From the NCBI GenBank assembly GCA_035335645.1, contig DAOQMM010000004.1:1-64000 (forward strand): a stretch of 64,000 nt of DNA, given 5' to 3'. This DNA is from Zoogloea sp035335645 (lineage in GTDB: Bacteria > Pseudomonadota > Gammaproteobacteria > Burkholderiales > Rhodocyclaceae). Below the pieces are notes generated by a model, which was not told where the DNA came from, searched no databases, and saw only the letters and a program-made list of their open reading frames with translations. The position numbers and the translations under genes were made by a program. Positions 14,436 to 22,015 of this stretch are shown here, one piece after another (the first letter of the stretch is position 1; every line of letters starts with the position of its first letter).

Positions 14436-14457
14436 CCGGTTCGGCCGGTTTTTTTTT
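14436..14457 (+). terminator. small hairpin plus T9 immediately before the rightward eps operon
   Basis: A short CCGG/CCGG stem followed by nine Ts (14449-14457), ending eight bases before the ATG at 14466. No rightward gene lies upstream that would need termination. It may be a leader attenuator for the operon that starts here. The stem is only four pairs, so the call is weak. Confidence 0.35.
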
Positions 14458-14465
14458 GCCCAGCG

Positions 14466-15701
14466 ATGAAACGCGTTCTCCTGATCGCCTTCCACTTTCC
14501 ACCCGTCCAGGGCAGCAGCGGGGTACAGCGGACCCTCAGGTTTGCGCGCTACCTGCCCGATTTCGGCTGGGAACCCATCGTTCTCACGGCCCACCCGCGC
14601 GCCTACGCGGAGACCTCCGACGATCAGCTCAAGGACATTCCCCCCGGGGTACGCGTCATCCGCGCCCCCGCCTGGGACAGCTCCCGCCACCTGTCCATCG
14701 CCGGCCGCTATCCGGGCTTCCTGGCGCGACCCGACCGATGGATGTCCTGGTGGCTCGGCGCGGTACCGGCCGGCCTGAAAATCATCCGTGAATTCAATCC
14801 ACTGGCGATCTGGTCCACCTACCCCATCGCCACCGCCCACCGCATCGGCGGCAGCCTCGCGCGCCTCAGCGCCCTGCCCTGGATCGCCGACTTTCGCGAT
14901 CCCATGGTGGACGGCGACTACCCGTCCGATCCGGCCATCCGGCGCAGTTTCGAGGCCATCCAGGGCAACGCCATCCGCCGCGCGGCGTGCAGCACCTTCA
15001 CCACCCCCAGCGCCCTGGCCATGTTCCGCCGCCAGTTTCCCGAGCGGGCGAACCACATGGCCCTGCTCGAAAACGGCTACGACGAAGAGACCTTCGCCGG
15101 CCAGACCGCCACCGGACGCCTCCATCCCGAACGCCTCACGCTGCTCCACAGTGGCGTGATCTACCCCTCCGAACGGGATCCGACACAATTGTTTGCCGCC
15201 CTGCGCCTGCTCAAGGAGCGCGCACCGGCCGTCCTCGCCCGCCTCGGCGTGCGCTTCCGGGCGCCCATCCATTTCGACCTGCTCGCCGATCTGGCGCGGA
15301 CCTACGGCGTCGAGGAACACGTGGAGCTCGCCCAGCCCGTACCCTATCGCGAAGCCCTGGCCGAGATGCTCAACGCCGACGGCCTGCTCATCCTGCAGGC
15401 CGCCAACTGCAACGCCCAGGTGCCGGCCAAGCTCTACGAATACCTGCGCGCGCGCCGCCCGGTCCTGACCCTGACCGACCCGGCCGGCGACACCGCACAG
15501 GTGGTCCGCGACGCCGGCATCGGTGCCCTCGCCCGTCTGGACGACGCGGCCGACATCGCCAGCCTGCTCGAACGCTTCGTCGCCCAGCCCGACGCCGGCA
15601 CTCTGCCCACCGAAGCCGCCATCCGCGGTGCCTCCCGGCGCGGGCGGACCGAAGCCCTCGCCGGCCTCCTCGACAGGGCCGTCGCCCACGGCGGAGCCTG
15701 A
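14466..15701 (+). CDS. glycosyltransferase, GT4-like GT-B fold
   Basis: 411 residues. The N-terminus RVLLIAFHFPPVQGSSGVQR is the typical start of GT-B glycosyltransferases whose acceptor domain follows a glycine-rich loop. The C-terminal domain carries LYEYLRARRPVLTLTDPAGD, corresponding to the nucleotide-sugar-binding E-x7-E region. It should transfer a sugar from a nucleotide donor to the lipid-linked exopolysaccharide precursor on the cytoplasmic face; donor and linkage cannot be told. It is the first gene of the rightward eps operon, three bases before the N-acyltransferase gene. Unusually it has no purine-rich Shine-Dalgarno sequence, since a T9 run lies immediately upstream. Confidence 0.82.
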   Translation: MKRVLLIAFHFPPVQGSSGVQRTLRFARYLPDFGWEPIVLTAHPRAYAETSDDQLKDIPPGVRVIRAPAWDSSRHLSIAGRYPGFLARPDRWMSWWLGAVPAGLKIIREFNPLAIWSTYPIATAHRIGGSLARLSALPWIADFRDPMVDGDYPSDPAIRRSFEAIQGNAIRRAACSTFTTPSALAMFRRQFPERANHMALLENGYDEETFAGQTATGRLHPERLTLLHSGVIYPSERDPTQLFAALRLLKERAPAVLARLGVRFRAPIHFDLLADLARTYGVEEHVELAQPVPYREALAEMLNADGLLILQAANCNAQVPAKLYEYLRARRPVLTLTDPAGDTAQVVRDAGIGALARLDDAADIASLLERFVAQPDAGTLPTEAAIRGASRRGRTEALAGLLDRAVAHGGA

Positions 15702-15704
15702 GCG

Positions 15705-16397
15705 ATGGCGCTGGGCAAGCTGCGCGCCACCTTTGCCGAGATGGGCGCCCTCAACGGCGGTCTCTATCTCCTCCACCGCATCCTGCAGACCCTGAGCGGC
15801 GGCCGCGCACAGCTGGTGCGCTACTACCTGGTGGCACAACCGATCCATCCGGACGCCGCCTGCCGCCCGTCGGCCAAGAACCCGGTCACGCTGCTCGACC
15901 CTTCCGATCCGCTGATTGCAGCCTTTCCACGTCCGCCGGAGGTCATTGCCAAACGCCTGCGGGACGGCGCCACCTGCTTCATCGCCCGCTCCGGCGAGAC
16001 CTTCGCCGGCTTCCTGTGGCTCGCCCATGGCGCCTACGACGAGGACGAGGTGCGCTGCCGCTACGAACTCGTGGACGACGACCGCTGCGTGTGGGATTAC
16101 GACGTCTACGTCGAACCCGCCTACCGCATCGGCCGGACCTTCGCGCGCCTGTGGGATGCGGCCAACCAGCACCTCGCCCCCCGCGGCGTGCGCTGGAGCA
16201 TCTCGCGGATCTCCGCCTTCAATGCCGCCTCGCTGGCCGCCCACGACCGCCTCGGGATCAAGATTTTGCACAGTGCCACGTTCATCTGCCTCGGATCCGT
16301 GCAAATTAGCGCCCTCGGCGGCGCGCCCTATCTGCATATCGGCATGTCGGACGCGTCCCGGCCGGTCCTGCGCCTGCGCGCACCGGACGCTGAGTAG
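15705..16397 (+). CDS. GNAT-type N-acyltransferase of the eps locus
   Basis: 230 residues. About 50 N-terminal residues with an amphipathic start lead into a GNAT-like acyltransferase core: CFIARSGETFAGFLWLAHG for strands 2-4, then VWDYDVYVEPAYRIGRTFARLW where the cofactor-binding V-x-P-x-x-R-x-x-G-x-G/A pattern sits, and ISAFNAASLAAHDRLGIKIL for the late helix and strand. It would acylate an amino group on a sugar or protein, using acyl-CoA or an acyl carrier protein as donor. It is three bases after a glycosyltransferase and upstream of the acyl-CoA ligase and decarboxylase, so it may be the enzyme that moves the carrier-bound group. The substrate is inferred from context only. Confidence 0.7.
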   Translation: MALGKLRATFAEMGALNGGLYLLHRILQTLSGGRAQLVRYYLVAQPIHPDAACRPSAKNPVTLLDPSDPLIAAFPRPPEVIAKRLRDGATCFIARSGETFAGFLWLAHGAYDEDEVRCRYELVDDDRCVWDYDVYVEPAYRIGRTFARLWDAANQHLAPRGVRWSISRISAFNAASLAAHDRLGIKILHSATFICLGSVQISALGGAPYLHIGMSDASRPVLRLRAPDAE

Positions 16398-16489
16398 GCC
16401 CCGTCAGGCAGTTTTTCGCAATTCCGCCGCACAGGCTCGGATACACTCACCGCTTCATTCAAAGAACATCCTCTGGCCCTCACCGACCC

Positions 16490-18094
16490 ATGAACGCCAC
16501 CACCCTTCTTCACCAGCTCGTCACCGAATCCGCCTTGCGGGCGCCCGATGCCGGCGCGCTGCGTGACGGCGCCGCCGAACTGAGCTACGAAGCCCTTGCC
16601 GGCCAGATCGGCGCCTTTGCCTCCGGCATGATGGCCCTCGGCCTGGATCGCACCGAACGGGTCGGCGTGTACCTGGACAAGCGCTTCGAGACCGTCATCG
16701 CGTCCTTTGGCGCCGCCGCGGCCGGTGGCGTGTTCGTGCCGGTCAATCCCATCCTCAAGCCCCAGCAGGTCGGCTACATCCTGCAGGACTGCAATGTACG
16801 GGTGCTGGTCACCTCCGTCGAGCGCTTCAAACCCCTCGCCGATACCCTCAGCGACTGCCACGACCTGCGCCACGTGATCCTCACCGGCAAGGTGGACACC
16901 CTGCCCGAACTGCCCGGCATGTCCATCCACCGCTGGGCCGACGTGATGGCTGCGCCCGCCCGCGCCGGTCACCGGGTGATCGACAACGACATGCTGGCGA
17001 TCCTGTACACCTCCGGCAGCACCGGCCGTCCCAAGGGCGTCGTGCTGTCCCACCGCAACATGGTGGCCGGTGCCAAGAGCGTTGCCACCTATCTCGAGAA
17101 CCGCGCCGACGATACCCTCCTCGCCGCCCTGCCCCTGTCCTTCGACGCGGGCTTTTCCCAGCTCACCACCGCCTTCCACGCCGGCGCCCGGGTCGTCCTC
17201 CTCAACTACCTGATGCCCCGCGACGTGCTCAACGCCCTCGTCAAGCACAAGGTCACCGGCCTCACTGCCGTGCCGCCCCTGTGGATCCAGCTCTCCCAAC
17301 TCGAGTGGCCCGAGACCGTCACCGACCACCTGCGCTACATCGCCAACACCGGCGGACGCATGCCGCTGGAAACCCTCACCGCCCTGCGTGCCCGTCTGCC
17401 GCGGACCAAGCCCTACCTCATGTATGGCCTGACCGAAGCCTTCCGCGCCACCTACCTGCCGCCAGACCAGGTCGATGTGCGTCCCGACTCCATCGGCAAG
17501 GCCATCCCCAACTCCGACGTCTTCGTCCTGCGCGAGGACGGCAGCCCCTGTGAACCGGGCGAACCCGGCGAACTCGTGCAGCGCGGCGCCCTCGTCGCCA
17601 TGGGCTACTGGAACGATCCGGAAAAGACCGCCGAACGCTTCAAGCCCCTGCCCGTCACCGCGCCGGGCCGCCAGGCCGGGCTGGTGCTGCCCGAAATCGC
17701 CGTGTTCTCCGGCGACAACGTGCGCAGGGACGAGGAAGGCTACCTGTACTTCATCGGGCGCCGCGACGAGATGATGAAGACCTCCGGCTACCGGGTCAGT
17801 CCCACCGAAGTCGAAGAGATCCTCTACGGCACGCACCTGGTGGGCGAATGCGTCGCCTTCGGCGTGCCCCATCCCAGCCTCGGCCAGGCCATCTGCGTGA
17901 TCGCCACGCCGCGCGCCGGCAGCGCCCTCGATTCCGCCGCCCTGCTCGCCGAATGCAAGCAGCGCATGCCCGCCTACATGGTGCCCTCGGTCATCGAAGT
18001 GCGCGACGGCCCGCTGCCGCGCAACCCCAATGGCAAGATCGACCGCAAGACCCTGTCCACCGAATTCGAAAACGCCCGTAAGGTCCAGTCATGA
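16490..18094 (+). CDS. acyl-CoA ligase (AMP-forming), exosortase A system-associated
   Basis: 534 residues, ANL-superfamily adenylating enzyme of the XrtA-linked subgroup (TIGR03098 type). The ATP-binding loop LYTSGSTGRPKGVVLSH lies at about residues 170-190, the A5 motif YGLTEAFRATYLPP near 310, the hinge GRRDEMMKTSGYRVSPTEVE near 425, and the C-terminal catalytic Lys in NPNGKIDRKTL near 520. It activates a carboxylic acid as an acyl-AMP and passes it to a thiol, either CoA or the phosphopantetheine arm of the neighbouring ACP. The stop overlaps the decarboxylase start by four bases, so the two are made together. The substrate is unknown; pairing with a PLP decarboxylase suggests an amino acid. 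Confidence 0.9.
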   Translation: MNATTLLHQLVTESALRAPDAGALRDGAAELSYEALAGQIGAFASGMMALGLDRTERVGVYLDKRFETVIASFGAAAAGGVFVPVNPILKPQQVGYILQDCNVRVLVTSVERFKPLADTLSDCHDLRHVILTGKVDTLPELPGMSIHRWADVMAAPARAGHRVIDNDMLAILYTSGSTGRPKGVVLSHRNMVAGAKSVATYLENRADDTLLAALPLSFDAGFSQLTTAFHAGARVVLLNYLMPRDVLNALVKHKVTGLTAVPPLWIQLSQLEWPETVTDHLRYIANTGGRMPLETLTALRARLPRTKPYLMYGLTEAFRATYLPPDQVDVRPDSIGKAIPNSDVFVLREDGSPCEPGEPGELVQRGALVAMGYWNDPEKTAERFKPLPVTAPGRQAGLVLPEIAVFSGDNVRRDEEGYLYFIGRRDEMMKTSGYRVSPTEVEEILYGTHLVGECVAFGVPHPSLGQAICVIATPRAGSALDSAALLAECKQRMPAYMVPSVIEVRDGPLPRNPNGKIDRKTLSTEFENARKVQS

Positions 18095-19335
18095 GCGACA
18101 CCCCCCGCGAAAAGCCCGTCCACGCCCCGATGGACCAGTTCCCGGTCGTGAACGGCGAACTCACCGTGGGCGGCATTTCCCTCACTCGCCTGGCCGACCG
18201 GGTCGGTCAGACCCCCTTCTACGCCTACGACCGCGCCCTCCTCACCCGCCGCGTACAGGACCTGCGCGCCACGCTGCCCACGGCCATCAAGCTCCACTAC
18301 GCCATGAAGGCCAACCCCATGCCGGCGGTGGTGGATCACATGGCGCGCCTCGTGGATGGCCTTGACGTGGCCTCCGGGCGCGAGCTGCGTGTCGCCCTCG
18401 ACAGCGGCGCCAATCCCCATGAAATCAGCTTTGCCGGCCCCGGCAAGAGCCACCAGGAACTGCGCCAGGCCGTCGCTGCGGGCATCCTGATCAACATCGA
18501 ATCCTTCCGCGAAGTGGCCGAACTGGCCGCCATCCGCCAGGCCACCGGCTGGCATGTCCGCGTGGCCGTGCGCGTCAATCCGGATTTCGAACTCAAGAGC
18601 TCCGGCATGAAGATGGGCGGTGGCCCCAAGCAGTTCGGCGTGGACGCCGAGCAGGTGCCGGAACTCCTCGCCGAAATCGGCCGCTCCGGCCTGGCCTTCG
18701 AGGGCTTCCACCTCTTCGCCGGATCCCAGAATCTGCGCGCCGAATCGATCGTCGAGGCCCAGCGCAAGTGCTTCGACCTGGCCCTGCGCCTGGCCGAATC
18801 CGCACCGTCGCCGGTCAGGTTCCTCAACCTGGGCGGCGGCTTCGGCATTCCTTATTTTCCGGGCGAACAACGCCTCGACCTGGCCCCCATCGCCGCCAAC
18901 CTGGCGATCATCGCCGAGGAAGCCGCGGTCAAACTGCCCGGCGCCGAGCTGGTCATCGAACTGGGGCGTTATTTCGTGGGTGAGGCCGGGTTGTACGTCT
19001 GCAAGGTGGTGGACCGCAAGGTCTCCCGTGGCCACACCTACCTGGTCACCGACGGCGGCCTGCATCACCACCTGTCCGCCTCCGGCAACTTCGGCCAGGT
19101 CATCCGCAAGAACTACCCGGCCGCCGTCGGCAACCGCATGGACGCCCCGCTCGGCGAAGCGGTGTCGGTGGTCGGTCCGCTGTGCACGCCTCTCGACCTG
19201 CTGGCCGACCGGATGGCGCTGCCGGAAGCCCGTCCGGGCGACCTGATCGCCCTTTACCAGTCCGGCGCTTACGGCGCCACCGCCAGCCCGCGGGGCTTCC
19301 TGAGCCATCCGGATCTGGTGGAGGTGCTGGTCTGA
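18091..19335 (+). CDS. PLP-dependent decarboxylase, exosortase A system-associated
   Basis: 414 residues of the alanine-racemase-fold (fold III) decarboxylase family, near diaminopimelate decarboxylase LysA and the butirosin enzyme BtrK; it belongs to the XrtA-linked subgroup (TIGR03099 type). Lys73 in LHYAMKANP forms the PLP Schiff base. The phosphate-binding glycine loop is LNLGGGFGIPYFPGE, with ELGRYFVGEAG after it. Cys in VGPLCTPLD and Tyr in YQSGAYGATAS supply the second-subunit active-site residues. It probably works as a dimer in the cytoplasm. The ATG overlaps the ligase stop by four bases. The link with ligase plus ACP argues that it decarboxylates a carrier-bound amino acid rather than making lysine; this is inference. 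Confidence 0.9.
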   Translation: MSDTPREKPVHAPMDQFPVVNGELTVGGISLTRLADRVGQTPFYAYDRALLTRRVQDLRATLPTAIKLHYAMKANPMPAVVDHMARLVDGLDVASGRELRVALDSGANPHEISFAGPGKSHQELRQAVAAGILINIESFREVAELAAIRQATGWHVRVAVRVNPDFELKSSGMKMGGGPKQFGVDAEQVPELLAEIGRSGLAFEGFHLFAGSQNLRAESIVEAQRKCFDLALRLAESAPSPVRFLNLGGGFGIPYFPGEQRLDLAPIAANLAIIAEEAAVKLPGAELVIELGRYFVGEAGLYVCKVVDRKVSRGHTYLVTDGGLHHHLSASGNFGQVIRKNYPAAVGNRMDAPLGEAVSVVGPLCTPLDLLADRMALPEARPGDLIALYQSGAYGATASPRGFLSHPDLVEVLV

Positions 19336-19577
19336 CGTGGCATCCGAACTGCACCACGCCGCACCGTCTCGTGCCGCCCGCCGGCCGGCTGAACGGGTTG
19401 CGGACCCCGGACCAGCCATGGCCGGTCCTGCGCCCGGTCGTGACCGGAAGATCCCGATGGATCTGAGTTCTTCAACCGCCGTCCCCCACGCCGAGCCTTC
19501 TGCGGACCGAAGGCCACCGCCCACCCGGTGGCATCGGGCCACGGCCGCATTCGCGCACTGTTGAGTTGTCTTCCAAG

Positions 19578-20489
19578 ATGGACGCCACCGACGCCTCCCT
19601 GCCTGCCCCCCTCATCACGACGATCATCCCCACGATGGCGTCAAAGGCGCGGGCCGCCTCGCTGAAGCGGGCGATCACCTCGATCCGCGCGGCATCGAAG
19701 CAGCCCGTTGCCATCATCGTGGTGGTGAACGGGACCCGCAGCGATCCCGAGGCCTGCGCCTGGCTGGCCGATCAACCTGACGTGCGCCTGGAGTTCGACG
19801 CCAAGCCATCTGCGGCCAACGCCATGCTGCGGGGGCGCGAACTGGTGGCGACGCCCTTCTTCACGTCGCTCGACGACGACGACGAATTCACCCCGGGCGC
19901 GCTCGACCTGCGCCTGGCCGCGATGCAGTCCGACACCTGCCCCGACATCGTGGTCTGCAACGGCCTGCGCCGTGACAGCACGGGCGACACCCTCTGCTAC
20001 GACGATCTACCGAGCGTGCCGGCGGCGCCCTTGCCGGCCCTGTTCCGCATGCCATGGCTGTCCAGCTGTAATTCCCTGTACCGCACGGCCAGCATCGATG
20101 CGCATTTCTTCCGCAACTTCCACTCCTTTGCCGAGTGGACCTGGCTCGCCTATCAGTTCGGCGTGGCGGGCAAGAAGATTGCCGTAATCGATACCCCCAC
20201 ATTCGTGTGCAACGACACTGCGGGCTCCCTCTCGAAATCGAACGAGTACGAGATGGCCTACCTGTCGCTGTACGAACGGATGCTGAGCCTGGCACCGCCG
20301 GCTCCGGTGGCGGATCTCATCCGGCGGCGGATCGGCTCATTTTGGCACGACCAATCCGTTACTGCCCTGCGCAACGGCCAGCGCCTCGACGCCCTGCGCC
20401 ACCACGTGCGCAGCCTGCGCCAGCCCGGCGGCCTGCGCTACCTGGGCTACTCCCGTTACCTGATCCCCGGCTGGCCCCAGAACCGATGA
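19578..20489 (+). CDS. family 2 glycosyltransferase
   Basis: 303 residues, GT-A fold. It starts with ITTIIPTMASKARAASLKRA, the usual first strand of GT2 enzymes. The donor/metal site is an Asp cluster (TSLDDDDEFTPGALDLR) near residue 100. A WTWLAYQFGVAGKKIAVID segment follows at the place of the acceptor-site ED motif, though the motif itself is altered. It should add one sugar to the lipid-linked repeat unit. A gap of about 240 bases separates it from the decarboxylase and holds nothing I can support. The ATG at 19578 lacks a good ribosome binding site; a TTG at 19566 is an alternative. The stop overlaps the flippase start (ATGA). Confidence 0.8.
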   Translation: MDATDASLPAPLITTIIPTMASKARAASLKRAITSIRAASKQPVAIIVVVNGTRSDPEACAWLADQPDVRLEFDAKPSAANAMLRGRELVATPFFTSLDDDDEFTPGALDLRLAAMQSDTCPDIVVCNGLRRDSTGDTLCYDDLPSVPAAPLPALFRMPWLSSCNSLYRTASIDAHFFRNFHSFAEWTWLAYQFGVAGKKIAVIDTPTFVCNDTAGSLSKSNEYEMAYLSLYERMLSLAPPAPVADLIRRRIGSFWHDQSVTALRNGQRLDALRHHVRSLRQPGGLRYLGYSRYLIPGWPQNR

Positions 20490-21970
20490 CGGACTCCTCT
20501 TCCAACAGCGTCTTCAAGGGCGCCCTCATGACCGTCCTCATGCGCTGGACGGACCGTCTCATCGGCTTCATCAGCACCCTGATCCTGGCACGCGTGTTGG
20601 TGCCCGAGGATTTCGGGGTGATCGCCATGGCGTCCCTCGTGGTCGGGCTGCTCGACGTGCTGCTGGATCTGGGGGTCAACGTCGCCCTCATCCAGAACCG
20701 AACGCCGAGTCAGGCTCATTACGACTCCGCCTGGACCCTGCGGCTTGCCCAGGCTGCCACCACCGCCCTGCTCATCGTCATCGCCTCACCCTTCGCCGGC
20801 GATTACTTCAACGATCCGCGCGTCACGCCGGTGCTGCAGTTCATGGCCCTGAGCCTCTTCGTTGCCGGCCTGGAGAACATCGGCACCGTCACCTTCCAGA
20901 AGGACATGCGCTTCGACCTGGAATACCGCTTCAATTTCTCCAAGCGCATCGTCGCCTTCCTGGTCACCGTCACCAGTGCATGGTTGCTGCACAGCTACTG
21001 GGCGCTGGTGTTCGGCACCCTTTCCGGACGGATCTTCGGCGTCTTCCTGAGCTACCGCATGGTGGCCATGCGTCCGCGCCTGAGCACCGAGAAGATGCGG
21101 GAGATCTTCGCCGTCTCCCAGTGGATGCTCGTGAACAGCATCGGCATCTACCTGAACGCCAATCTGCACAAGATGTTCGTCGGGCGCTTCGCCTCCACCG
21201 GCACGATGGGGGGGTACACGCTGGCCGACGAAATCTCCGCGATGCCCTCCACCGAAATCCTGGCGCCCCTCAACCGCGTGCTCTTCCCCGCCTTCGTGCG
21301 GGCCAAGCACGACCTGGTCGAGCTGAAACGGGTCTTCCTGCTGGCCCAGGGAGTTCAATGCCTGATCGCCGTGCCGGCCAGCCTGGGCCTGGCCTTCATC
21401 GCCCACGACGCCGTGCTGGTGCTGCTGGGCGAACGCTGGAGCCTCGCGATTCCCTTCGTGCAGGTGCTGGCCCTTTCCAACGTGGTCCAGGCCATCACCA
21501 ACAGCGGCGCCTACATGCTCCTCACCCTGGGCAAGGTCCGCAGCGTGACCCTCACCACCTGGGCCCAGGTCATCCTGGTGGCGATCGGCGCGCTGCTCGT
21601 GCTGCATCAGCCGGAAGCCCTCGACATCGCCATCCTGCGTGTCAGCGCCGTCTTCGCCGGACTCGTGCTGGCCATGTGGATCCTCATGCTCAACATGAGC
21701 GGGCTGCGCCTGCTCGAACTGGTGCGCACCATCGTGCGGCCCATCCTCGCCACGGCGGTGATGGGCGGCGCCATCCACGGGCTGGGCGTGCTCACCGCCG
21801 ATCTCCCGGTGGTCGTCGCCATGTTCCTCAAGATCTTTGCCGGCATGTTCAGCTACACGGCCGCGGTGGTGCTGATCTGGCGCCTGGCCGGACGTCCCGA
21901 CGGCGCCGAATCCTATGTCTTCGACAAGCTCGCCGGCGTCCTCAGGCGCCGCAAGGCCGGGACCGCCTGA
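20486..21970 (+). CDS. Wzx-type lipopolysaccharide/exopolysaccharide flippase (MOP superfamily)
   Basis: 494 residues with about 12-14 transmembrane segments. The N-terminal half contains RWTDRLIGFISTLILARVL and PEDFGVIAMASLVVGLLDVL, the hallmark of the PST/WzxC branch of polysaccharide flippases. LGVNVALIQN and the later VLFPAFVRAKHD are also common to that branch. It would move undecaprenyl-linked repeat units across the inner membrane for polymerisation. I start it at 20486, where ATGA overlaps the stop of the glycosyltransferase; a longer frame upstream is arginine-rich and is the out-of-frame reading of that gene. An asparagine-synthase-like gene follows after 45 bases. Confidence 0.9.
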   Translation: MTDSSSNSVFKGALMTVLMRWTDRLIGFISTLILARVLVPEDFGVIAMASLVVGLLDVLLDLGVNVALIQNRTPSQAHYDSAWTLRLAQAATTALLIVIASPFAGDYFNDPRVTPVLQFMALSLFVAGLENIGTVTFQKDMRFDLEYRFNFSKRIVAFLVTVTSAWLLHSYWALVFGTLSGRIFGVFLSYRMVAMRPRLSTEKMREIFAVSQWMLVNSIGIYLNANLHKMFVGRFASTGTMGGYTLADEISAMPSTEILAPLNRVLFPAFVRAKHDLVELKRVFLLAQGVQCLIAVPASLGLAFIAHDAVLVLLGERWSLAIPFVQVLALSNVVQAITNSGAYMLLTLGKVRSVTLTTWAQVILVAIGALLVLHQPEALDIAILRVSAVFAGLVLAMWILMLNMSGLRLLELVRTIVRPILATAVMGGAIHGLGVLTADLPVVVAMFLKIFAGMFSYTAAVVLIWRLAGRPDGAESYVFDKLAGVLRRRKAGTA

Positions 21971-22015
21971 CCCCTCTTCCCCATTCCTGGAACGCACTGA
22001 CTTACGAGGTTTGTT

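Noticed and set aside
19336..19577. A small open frame and a sigma-54-like sequence (GG-N10-GC at 19339-19352) between the decarboxylase and the GT2 gene
   Set aside because: The frame is arginine/proline-rich without a ribosome binding site. The promoter match has a poor -12 element (CTGCA) and no enhancer dyad, so it is within chance in GC-rich DNA.
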